From Streptomyces angustmyceticus (lineage in GTDB: Bacteria; Actinomycetota; Actinomycetes; Streptomycetales; Streptomycetaceae), in NCBI RefSeq assembly GCF_019933235.1, contig NZ_CP082945.1, positions 4,811,501-4,875,500 of the forward strand: DNA of 64,000 nucleotides, read 5' to 3'. Position numbers and translations under genes: made by a program. Position 1 is the first letter of the stretch, and every line of letters starts with the position of its first letter. Below the pieces are notes generated by a model, which was not told the DNA's origin, ran no database searches, and saw only the letters and a program-made list of their open reading frames with translations. Below are positions 54,645 to 64,000 of this stretch, piece by piece.

Positions 54645-57578
54645 GTGGTGACGTTCGCGCAGGCGCAGGAGCGCGCGGAGCGGTGGGTGAACGGTGACGT
54701 CCCGGCGCCGCTGCACCGTGAGGTGCGGGTGCGGGAGTTCGATCTGGGCTTCGTGGCCTGGGCCGAGGACCGGGAGGGCGGCCCGACGACGGAGGGCGGC
54801 CGGTCCCGGCTGGTGATCGCGCGGGACAGCGGGGAGGCGACGCTGTGGCCGGGGCTGCCGGTGGGTGAGGTGATCCGGCGCTTCGAGGAGGAGTACGGCG
54901 CCCCCGCGGACGGCGGGTACGCGCCCGAGGTGCCGCCGCAGCGGATCGACCTGGAGGCCACGTCGTTTCTGCTGACGCCGCCGGAGTGGCTGCAGGAGGC
55001 GGCGGACACGATCGGCGGGGCGGTCCGGCCCCGTGCCGGGGGCACGGGGGCCGGGAGTTCCGCGGGCCCTGTGGGATCTGCCGGTGAGGCCCCGGGGGTG
55101 TCGGCGGCTCCTGCTGCCGCTGCGTCCGCGCCCGCTGCCGGGGCGTCGGCCTCGGATGCCTGGGCCGAGGTGAGTGTGAACGGCACCGGCGGCGGGGCGG
55201 CCGGTGCCGGTGCGCAGGCGGGCGCCGGTGTGTCCGGCGCGCCGGAGCCGTGGGCCGGGGCGGACACGACCGACGGTGCGGGGAGCGAGGACCGGTCGGT
55301 GGGGCTGCCCCAGACGGTCTTCGCGCCGCCGCTGGCCGGTTCCGACGAGGAGGACGACGCCGCGCGCACGCCGCGCGTCCGGCCCGAGGCCAGGACCGAA
55401 CTGCTGCAGGGCGGCAGCCAGTTGCCGCGTACGCAGGTGGCGCCCGCGCTGGACGTGCCGGACGGGGCCGGGCAGGAGCGCCCGGCCGGCGGGCCGGCCG
55501 GGGTTCCGCTGCCGCCGCCGATGCCGCCCGCGCCGCCGACGGGCGCGGGGCTGTCGGATCTGCCGCCGCCGTCGGGGCCGCCGGTTGTCGACGTACCGCC
55601 GCCCCCGGGTGTCGCCGTGCCCGGTGCCGGTGCGCCCGCCGCGGCCGGACCCGGCGTGCCCGGTCCCGGGACGCCGCCCGCGGCCGGTGGGGTGCACGCC
55701 GCGGCCACGATGCTGGCCGACGGTTCGGCGCTGCCCGGGAACGCCGCCGCGGGACCGCCGCCTCCGGGCGTGCCGGGTCCGCCCGGCGCGGGCCCGGACG
55801 GTGTGCCGCAGGACCCGCCGCAGGCCGCGCGGGACGGGGCGGGCGGCCCCGTGGCGTCCGGCCCGGGTGCGTCCGGTGCGCCGGCCGGTGGCTACGTACC
55901 GACGCAGATGGTCTCGCAGCTGGACGCGGTGGATCTGGATCTCAGCGCGGTGGACGGGCCGGGCGGGACGGGTGCGGCCGGTGGTACCGACGAGGCCGGT
56001 GCCTCGGGTTCCGGTTCCGGCGGCACGGATGCCTCCGCTTCCGGCCCTGCCTCCGGCGGCCCCGGCCCCGGTGGGGTGCACGCCGCGGCGACGATGCTCG
56101 CCGACGGCGCGTCCCTGCAGGCCGGGCTCGCGGGCGCGGCGGGGCCGGACGGCGCGGCCGGCGGCCCCGGCGTGGCGCCGCCCGGTCCGCCCGGCCCCCC
56201 TGGCGCGCCCAGGCCCCCCGGTCCGCCCGGTCCCCCCGGTCCGCCCGGGGCTCCCAAGCCGCCCGGTCCGCCCGGCAGGCCCACCGCGTCCGCGGGCGGC
56301 CGGGGCTCCGGCGGCCAGGACGGTCCGCCGCCCCCGCCCTCCGCACCGCCCGCCGCCGGCGGCACCGGTGGCGGGGTGCATGCCGCGGCGACCATGCTCG
56401 CCGGTGGCGCGGCGCTGCCCGGCGACGGTCCGGGCGGCCCCGCCGTGCCCCCGTCGGCCGGTCCCGCCGCCCCGCCCCAGGCCCCGCCCGGTCAGCCCGG
56501 CCCGCCGCAGGCTCCGCCGGGCCCGCCCGCCGCGCAGGGCGGCGGCCAGGCGCCCGGTGGCGGCTACGGCTATCCGCAGGCGCCCGGCGGTCAGCCGACG
56601 GTCGGCCCGGGCTACATGGCCGTGCTCAGCTACCGCGCGCCGGACGGCTCCGAGCAGAAGATCGTGCGGCGTTCGGCGCCGGGTACGCCGCATCCGGAGT
56701 GGCAGCTGCTGCACGAGCTGCGCGGGATGAACGTTCCGCCGCAGCAGGTGCTGGAGCTGCACACGGAGCTGGAGTGCTGTGATCTGCCGGGCGGCTACTG
56801 CGCCCGGATGATCCGGGACAACTGGCCGCAGGTGCGGATCAGCCACACCGCCGCGTACGGCAGGGACCACGCCTCGCGCCAGCAGGGCGTACGGCACCTC
56901 GTCGAGCACCAGGGCGAGTTGCACCAGGTCGCGGACGGTCCGGCGCGGCCGGCTCCGGTGCGGGCGCCGTTGCCGCATCCGTCGCAGGTGCAGCCGGTGC
57001 CCCCGGTGCCGCCGCAGCTGATCGGGCAGGAGCTGGAGCAGGCGTTCGGGCCGCAGGGGATCTTCCGGTTCGACCAGCGGGCGGTCTCCCGGCACGGGGT
57101 GCCCGACGTGGTGGCGCAGACCCTGGTGTGGTCCGGGCTGCCGGTCGACTTCGGGCCGTTCTTCTGGGCGCAGGCGCAGCCGGGCCGTCCGGTGCCGACG
57201 CTGGCCGAACTCGCGGCGGAGCGGATGGTGCAGCCCGCCTCGGACGCCGGGTCGTACCTGGTGATGGGCAATGACTTCGGCCGTCAGCTGTGTGTGCAGT
57301 ACGGGACCGGGCACATCGTGGCGGTGCCGTTGGAGGCCGGTCCGGGCGGTGTGCCCGCGACGCCGCAGTTCGTGAACTCCGGGCTGCCGGAGTTCGCGCG
57401 GTGTCTGGCGATGCTGGGGCGGATGTGGCGGCTGCGCTACGGGCTGACGCCGGAGCAGGCGGGCCGCTGGACGGTCGACTTCCAGGCGCAGCTGGTCGCG
57501 CTGGACCCGCCGGCGCTGGGGTCGCCGGAGACCTGGTGGTCGGTGCTGCTGGAGCAGATGTGGGACGGGCTGCTGTAG
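54645..57578 (+). CDS. YrhB-like/Pro-Gly-rich/deaminase/SUKH-4 fusion
   Basis: A 977-residue protein starting at GTG 54645. Domains in order: a YrhB/Imm35-like unit (about 4-90, TFAQAQERAERWVNGD); a long disordered Pro/Gly/Ala region (about 115-650) with three copies of VHAAATMLA near 350, 478 and 578 and a collagen-like GPP stretch near 515-545; a deaminase domain with Glu708 (HTEL), Cys711/712 and PGGYC719; and a C-terminal SUKH-4 domain (about 785-977). The HTELECCDLPGGYC pattern matches nucleic-acid/nucleotide deaminases paired with SUKH-4. No secretion signal is visible. Confidence 0.75.
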   Translation: MVTFAQAQERAERWVNGDVPAPLHREVRVREFDLGFVAWAEDREGGPTTEGGRSRLVIARDSGEATLWPGLPVGEVIRRFEEEYGAPADGGYAPEVPPQRIDLEATSFLLTPPEWLQEAADTIGGAVRPRAGGTGAGSSAGPVGSAGEAPGVSAAPAAAASAPAAGASASDAWAEVSVNGTGGGAAGAGAQAGAGVSGAPEPWAGADTTDGAGSEDRSVGLPQTVFAPPLAGSDEEDDAARTPRVRPEARTELLQGGSQLPRTQVAPALDVPDGAGQERPAGGPAGVPLPPPMPPAPPTGAGLSDLPPPSGPPVVDVPPPPGVAVPGAGAPAAAGPGVPGPGTPPAAGGVHAAATMLADGSALPGNAAAGPPPPGVPGPPGAGPDGVPQDPPQAARDGAGGPVASGPGASGAPAGGYVPTQMVSQLDAVDLDLSAVDGPGGTGAAGGTDEAGASGSGSGGTDASASGPASGGPGPGGVHAAATMLADGASLQAGLAGAAGPDGAAGGPGVAPPGPPGPPGAPRPPGPPGPPGPPGAPKPPGPPGRPTASAGGRGSGGQDGPPPPPSAPPAAGGTGGGVHAAATMLAGGAALPGDGPGGPAVPPSAGPAAPPQAPPGQPGPPQAPPGPPAAQGGGQAPGGGYGYPQAPGGQPTVGPGYMAVLSYRAPDGSEQKIVRRSAPGTPHPEWQLLHELRGMNVPPQQVLELHTELECCDLPGGYCARMIRDNWPQVRISHTAAYGRDHASRQQGVRHLVEHQGELHQVADGPARPAPVRAPLPHPSQVQPVPPVPPQLIGQELEQAFGPQGIFRFDQRAVSRHGVPDVVAQTLVWSGLPVDFGPFFWAQAQPGRPVPTLAELAAERMVQPASDAGSYLVMGNDFGRQLCVQYGTGHIVAVPLEAGPGGVPATPQFVNSGLPEFARCLAMLGRMWRLRYGLTPEQAGRWTVDFQAQLVALDPPALGSPETWWSVLLEQMWDGLL

Positions 57579-57670
57579 GAGCGGCGGAGGAGGGCGGCCG
57601 GGCCCGCTGAGGGGCCCGGCGCCGGCGCGCTCGACCTGCGGGACGGGGCGGGTGCCCCGACCATGCCTGT

Positions 57671-58762
57671 ATGGGCCGCCCGATACCCCCGCTGTCGCAG
57701 TCGTCGCCCTCGACGACCGCGTACGGTCCGGGGCGCCCGCGCTGGTGGCACCGGCGGCGGACGGCTCGGTCGTTGCGCGGGCCGGGCCCGCCCCGGCGGC
57801 GCTGGGCGTGGCTGGTGTGGCTCCTGGTGGCGCTGCTGGTGCTGGTCGTCGCGGTGGTGGCGGTCGGGGCCTGGCTGTACGCCTCGGCGGGGCGGCAGTT
57901 GCGGCACATGGACGCCCTGGGCGACTACCCGGGGCGGCCGTCCGCGGGCAAGGGCACGAACTGGCTGCTGATCGGCTCGGACAGCCGTACCGGGCTGACC
58001 CCGCGGCAGCGCAGGGACCTGCACGTCGGCAACAACGACGTCCGCAACACCGACACCATCATGGTGCTGCACTACGGCGACCACGGGCCGACGCTGGTCA
58101 GCCTGCCGCGCGACAGCTACGTCCCGATACCGGGTCACGGCAACCGGAAGATCAATGAGGCCTTCGCGGACGGCGGGCCCCAGCTGCTCACCCGAACGGT
58201 GGAGCAGGCGACCGGTCTGCGGATCGACCACTACGCCGAGGTGAACTTCCTGGGCTTCGTGCGGGTCGTGGACGCGGTGGAGGGGGTGCGGCTGTGCCTG
58301 GACAAGCCGCTGCGGGACGAGCGGTCGGGGGCCGACTTCCCGGCGGGCTGCCGGCGGATGAACGGCACTCAGGCGCTGGCGTACGTACGGGCCCGGTACG
58401 CGGACCCCGAGGGTGACCTCGGACGGGTGAAGCGCCAGCGGCAATTGCTCGGTGCGGTTGCCGACGAGATGGCCTCCCCGGACATCCTCCTGGACCCGAC
58501 GCGGCTGCAGCGCGTGCTGGACGCCTCGCTGGCGGCGCTGCGGGTGGACGACGGCACGGACCTGGCGCGGGTGCTGGATATGGGCTGGTCGATGAAGCAG
58601 ATCGCCGGGGGCGAGGGGAGTGCGACGACGGTTCCGGTGCTGCGTCCCGGGGTGATGGTGAGCGGTGTCGGGTCGGTGCTGCGGTGGGACGGGACCGCGG
58701 CGAGTCGGCTGTTCCAGGCGCTGCGCGCAGATGATCGGATTCCGACTTCTGACACCAAATAA
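57671..58762 (+). CDS. LytR-CpsA-Psr (LCP) family ligase
   Basis: Membrane-anchored enzyme of 363 residues that attaches glycopolymers to peptidoglycan. One transmembrane helix (WLVWLLVALLVLVVAVVAVG, about 47-66) precedes the LCP domain with LLIGSDSR, NTDTIMVLHY, VSLPRDSYV (catalytic Arg), NRKINEAF and YVRARYADP. The extracellular part ends at the C-terminus without a second domain. The start has no clear Shine-Dalgarno, so its exact position is uncertain. Confidence 0.88.
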   Translation: MGRPIPPLSQSSPSTTAYGPGRPRWWHRRRTARSLRGPGPPRRRWAWLVWLLVALLVLVVAVVAVGAWLYASAGRQLRHMDALGDYPGRPSAGKGTNWLLIGSDSRTGLTPRQRRDLHVGNNDVRNTDTIMVLHYGDHGPTLVSLPRDSYVPIPGHGNRKINEAFADGGPQLLTRTVEQATGLRIDHYAEVNFLGFVRVVDAVEGVRLCLDKPLRDERSGADFPAGCRRMNGTQALAYVRARYADPEGDLGRVKRQRQLLGAVADEMASPDILLDPTRLQRVLDASLAALRVDDGTDLARVLDMGWSMKQIAGGEGSATTVPVLRPGVMVSGVGSVLRWDGTAASRLFQALRADDRIPTSDTK

Positions 58763-58924
58763 CGCATCCTGGTGGGTGGACGGGGTGGAGTGCCGTGAGC
58801 GTGCGGCGTCGGCCCGGTCCCGGCGAGTGCGCGTCACGGCACGGTGCCGCACGGAAGCACGCGGATGGAAGCGGAACGCTGCGGGTCGCGCGCCTGCTGT
58901 GCGCGGCGGAGAGGGGCTTGAGGG

Positions 58925-59911
58925 ATGAGTGCATCGGTTTCGCCTCACGGGTTCGAGACCGTACGAGGGCGTGGCTACCGGCCGGAGGACGTGGACCGCC
59001 GGGTCACGGGGCTCTCGATCGACCGCGACTCCTGCTGGGAGCGGGCCGCACGGCTCACCGTCCTGTCCAACGAGATGGAGGCCGAACTCGCGCGGCTGCG
59101 CGCCTATCTGGCGCAGCAGCCGCCGCAGACGTACGAGTCGCTCGGCCGCGAGGCGCGGCTGATCCTGACGACCGCGGAGTCCGAGGCGGCGCGGCTGCGG
59201 ACCGAGGCGGAGGAGGCGGCCGGGGAGTTGCGGGACGCGGCGGCCGGGCACGCGGACGAGGTGCGGGACGCGGCCGAGCGGGCGGGCGAGGAGGTGCGGG
59301 CCGAGACGGAGACCCGGGCCCGGCGGACGGACCGGGCGGCGCGCGGCGAGGCCACGGAGCTGGCGGCCGTGGCGGCCGAGGAGGCCGAACGGCTGCGGAG
59401 CGAGGCGGCCGAGGGGCTGGCGGAGGTGCGCCGGCGCACCGCGCAGTTGCTGAGCGACCAGGAGAAGCGGCAGACGGAGGAGTGGGAGGCGGCCGGGCGG
59501 GAACTCGCGGCGCTGGAGGAGGAGACGGACCGGCGGGTCGCGGAGCTGGACGCCCGCGGGAAGGCGGTCCGCGCCGACGCCCGGCGGCAGTACGCGGAGG
59601 CGGAGGAGACCGCCCGGCACCGCCAGGAGGACGGCGAGGACCGCGCCGCCGGGCTGCTGGCGCGGGCCCGTGCGGAGGCGGAGCGCCTGGAGCGGGGCAC
59701 GGAGCGGATCCTGCGCGCCCACGAGACGGAGCGCGAGGAGGTGCGGGTCCATATGACGCACGTCCGCAACAGCCTGGCGGTGCTGACCGGGAAGGCGCCG
59801 GTGGCGGAGGAGGACGAGGAGGGCGCCGGGGAGCCGCGGGACGGCGCCGCCGATGAGGCGGACACCCTGGAGACCCAGCTGCCCCGCCGGGGCGGCGGAC
59901 CGGACGCCTGA
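58925..59911 (+). CDS. Coiled-coil DivIVA/cellulose-binding-type protein
   Basis: A 328-residue protein with a DivIVA-like N-terminus (GFETVRGRGYRPEDVDRRV) and a coiled coil from about residue 80 to 275, nearly all Ala/Glu/Arg. Streptomycetes annotate such proteins as cellulose-binding or polar-growth scaffold proteins related to Scy/FilP. The ATG follows GAGGG. Its stop lies 2 bases from the convergent MFS gene's stop, leaving no room for a terminator. Its role in hyphal growth is inference. Confidence 0.82.
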   Translation: MSASVSPHGFETVRGRGYRPEDVDRRVTGLSIDRDSCWERAARLTVLSNEMEAELARLRAYLAQQPPQTYESLGREARLILTTAESEAARLRTEAEEAAGELRDAAAGHADEVRDAAERAGEEVRAETETRARRTDRAARGEATELAAVAAEEAERLRSEAAEGLAEVRRRTAQLLSDQEKRQTEEWEAAGRELAALEEETDRRVAELDARGKAVRADARRQYAEAEETARHRQEDGEDRAAGLLARARAEAERLERGTERILRAHETEREEVRVHMTHVRNSLAVLTGKAPVAEEDEEGAGEPRDGAADEADTLETQLPRRGGGPDA

Positions 59912-59913
59912 GG

Positions 59914-61542
59914 TCACCGGCCGCCGCGCGGCGCCGGCTTCCCGGCGGGCTCGCCGTCGTCCGTACCGCGGGCGTCGGCGTGCACCGGGAAGCGGCGCGG
60001 CGCGAGCAGCAGCAGGGCGGCCAGGGCGAGGGCGGCGGCCGCGGCGGCGCCCAGGTAGACGTGGTCGACCGTGGTGGCGACGGCGCCGCGGAGGTAGTCG
60101 GTGGCGCGGGCGGTGAGGGCGCCGGGGTGCTGGAGGGTGTGCGAGACCGCGTCGAGGTCGCCGGGCAGGCCGGGGCGGATGTCCGAAGGGGCGTGCGCGA
60201 GGCGGTCGTTGAGGGTGGCGTTGGCGAGGGCGCCGAAGAGCGCGGCGCCCAGCGACTGGCCGACCTGGCGGCAGAAGAGTATGGAGGCGGTGGCGGTGCC
60301 GCGCTCGGCGTAGCCGACCGAGGACTGGACGCCGATGATCAGCGGGAGCTGGAAGAGGCCGAGGGACGCGCCCAGCGCCAGCATGATCAGGGCGGGCTGC
60401 CAGGCGGCGCCGGGGTGGGGCAGCAGGGGAAAGGCGAGCAGGACCAGCCCGGCCGCGCCGATGCCGAGCGCCGCGCAGGTGCGGATGCCGAGGCGGTTGT
60501 AGACGTGGCTGCTGAGCGCGGCCGAGACCGGCCAGCTCAGGGTCATGACGGAGAGCACGAAGCCGGCCGCCGTCGGGCCCAGGCCCAGTACCGCCTGGGC
60601 ATAGGTCGGCAGGAACACGGTGGGGGCGACCATCAGCAGGCCGAGGGCGCCGAGCGCGACGTTGACGGCGGAGATGGTGCGGCGGCGCCAGACCCAGCCG
60701 GGGATGATCGGCTCCGCGGCGCGGCGCTCGATGAGGACGGTGAGCGCGGCGCACAGCGCGCTGCCGGCGAACAGCAGCAGCGACGGCGCGGAGTGCCAGG
60801 ACCAGGCCACGCCGCCCTGGACGAGGGCGGTCAGCAGCAGCCCGCCGCAGGCGAAGATCGCCAGCGCGCCGGGCCAGTCGACGCGGGGGCGGCGGGCCGC
60901 GGCGTCCGCTGCTTCCCGGGCCGGTTCGGAGAAGTGCCGCACGATCAGCCAGAGGGCCACCCCGCCCACCGGCAGGTTGACCAGGAAGATCCACCGCCAG
61001 CCGGCGTAGGCGGCGAGCAGACCGCCCAGGGCGGGTCCGGCGACCGCCGAGGCGGCCCAGACGCTGGAGATCCTGGCCTGGATCTTGGGGCGTTCCTTCA
61101 TCGGGTAGAGGTCGGCGGCGATGGTCTGGATGGTGCCCTGGAGGGCGCCGCCGCCCAGGCCCTGGACGATGCGGAAGGCGATCAGCGAGGCCATGTTCCA
61201 GGCGCCCGCGCAGGCCAGGGAGCCGGCCAGGAAGAGCGCGATGCCGGTGAGCAGGACGGGCTTGCGGCCGAAGGTGTCGGAGAGCTTGCCGTAGACGGGC
61301 AGGGTGACGGTGACGGCGAGCAGGTAGCCGGAGAAGAGCCAGGAGAAGACCGCGAAGCCGCCGAGGTCGCCGACGATCTGCGGGATGGCGGTGGCGATGA
61401 TCGTCGAGTCGAGGGCGGCCAGCGCCATGCCGAGCATCAGGGCGGCGACGACGGGGCGCCGCCGTGGGTCCGCGGGCGCCGGGCCCGTCGTCCGTACGCC
61501 GTCGCGTTCGCTGTGGCCGGCAGGTCGCGCGCTGTGGCTCAC
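59914..61542 (-). CDS. MFS transporter, DHA2 (14-TMS) drug exporter type
   Basis: Inner-membrane proton antiporter of 542 residues with 14 predicted hydrophobic helices. DHA2 features are LAALDSTIIATAIPQIVGDL in helix 1 (with Asp), the loop GKLSDTFGRKPVLL, and the motif C-like GPALGGLLA. The GTG at 61542 has a GGAGGGGGAA site. Longer frames to 62340 run into mfd antisense. Convergent with the coiled-coil gene, divergent from mfd. Confidence 0.88.
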   Translation of the reverse strand: MSHSARPAGHSERDGVRTTGPAPADPRRRPVVAALMLGMALAALDSTIIATAIPQIVGDLGGFAVFSWLFSGYLLAVTVTLPVYGKLSDTFGRKPVLLTGIALFLAGSLACAGAWNMASLIAFRIVQGLGGGALQGTIQTIAADLYPMKERPKIQARISSVWAASAVAGPALGGLLAAYAGWRWIFLVNLPVGGVALWLIVRHFSEPAREAADAAARRPRVDWPGALAIFACGGLLLTALVQGGVAWSWHSAPSLLLFAGSALCAALTVLIERRAAEPIIPGWVWRRRTISAVNVALGALGLLMVAPTVFLPTYAQAVLGLGPTAAGFVLSVMTLSWPVSAALSSHVYNRLGIRTCAALGIGAAGLVLLAFPLLPHPGAAWQPALIMLALGASLGLFQLPLIIGVQSSVGYAERGTATASILFCRQVGQSLGAALFGALANATLNDRLAHAPSDIRPGLPGDLDAVSHTLQHPGALTARATDYLRGAVATTVDHVYLGAAAAAALALAALLLLAPRRFPVHADARGTDDGEPAGKPAPRGGR

Positions 61543-61873
61543 CGTTCCCCCTCCGCAGGTCCTTGTACGGTGCACCCTTCCATGCGGCGGCGGACTGCGG
61601 AACCGCGCCGCCGGCCGCGGGGCGGCGCGACGGGCGCCGCGGCGCGGTGGTCCGGCGCCCGCGGGCGGGGCGTGCGCCACCTCACAGCGGGGCCGGGCGC
61701 CGGGGATCCGGGGTGTCGAGGCCGTGGTCCCGGCGCGTGCCCGGCCGACGCGTGGGGGCCGCTGCGGGCTTGTGGCCCGCTCGGGTGACGGCCGGGCGTA
61801 CGCTTGGCAACCCCGGCCCGTGCGACGTGTCGGGCTGCTGTGTTGTTCGCCTCGCTGGGACGGGAACCTTCTG
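61543..61873. other. Gap of 331 bases between MFS exporter and mfd
   Basis: No gene supported. It must contain the promoters of the divergent MFS and mfd genes. A TTGTACGG stretch near 61562 and a CTTGGCAA near 61803 are weak promoter-like signals on the two sides. No operator palindrome stands out. Confidence 0.35.

Positions 61874-64000
<2,127 letters not shown>

Noticed and set aside
56172..56285. Stand-alone collagen-like gene
   Set aside because: The GPP-rich stretch is in frame within the 977-residue fusion protein and has no own start signals.
57437..60994. An 1185-codon leftward frame opposite the LCP and coiled-coil genes
   Set aside because: Antisense of three real genes, no family motif, and codon bias is on the wrong positions.

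Overview
The window is a very GC-rich actinobacterial chromosome segment, almost certainly Streptomyces. The evidence is strong third-position G/C bias, frequent GTG starts, overlapping operons, and a gene order I recall from S. coelicolor: rsmI, rsmA-ispE, the galT-galE-galK operon, divergent tamR/tam, desaturase next to ppc, pth-rplY-prs-glmU, tRNA-Gln, then mfd. Most of the window is core chromosome, with accessory patches inserted at a few junctions.

Left part (1-15.8 kb): the end of a cobalt-type ECF transporter (cbiQ, cbiO), a beta-lactamase-fold hydrolase followed by a complex palindromic intergenic repeat, two NAD(P)-binding oxidoreductases, a DMT exporter with a YbaK-type deacylase, a penicillin-binding protein, a protein O-mannosyltransferase, then rsmI, a zinc-ribbon protein, tatD, an Rpf-like secreted protein, rsmA and ispE.

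Accessory island (15.8-24.8 kb): an APH-fold kinase gene lies downstream of a tightly overlapping leftward operon of two small Cys-containing unknowns, a radical SAM/SPASM enzyme and, in a 4-bp overlap, a 45-codon ORF that looks like a RiPP precursor ending in GCNEDNPYR. A divergent XRE-TPR regulator and a small protein with an internal duplication follow. I regard this as the best candidate for an undescribed system. Next come an alpha/beta hydrolase and a three-gene overlapping operon with a WXG-type protein and a membrane protein (ESX/type VII-like).

Middle (24.8-51.7 kb): a Uup-like ABC-F ATPase; the gal operon with a divergent Na+/solute symporter, flanked by two LuxR-type regulators; a GH42 beta-galactosidase; the tamR/tam switch; a TetR-desaturase pair facing ppc across a double palindrome; pth, rplY, prs, glmU, tRNA-Gln(UUG); an HTH plus LAGLIDADG-like protein; and an orphan histidine kinase. 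The ppc frame lacks the usual C-terminal motif and runs about 180 codons into the antisense of the convergent membrane-protein gene.

Right part (51.7-64 kb): a second, rearranged copy of the 2.7-kb palindromic repeat, then a compact block of polymorphic-toxin-type domains with SUKH immunity domains. It holds YwqJ-like deaminase plus SUKH-3 leftward, and WHH-like nuclease-SUKH and Pro/Gly-rich deaminase-SUKH-4 fusions rightward. An LCP protein, a coiled-coil DivIVA/cellulose-binding-type protein, an MFS exporter and the first 709 codons of mfd complete the window. No CRISPR array, rRNA, insertion sequence or intact prophage was seen.
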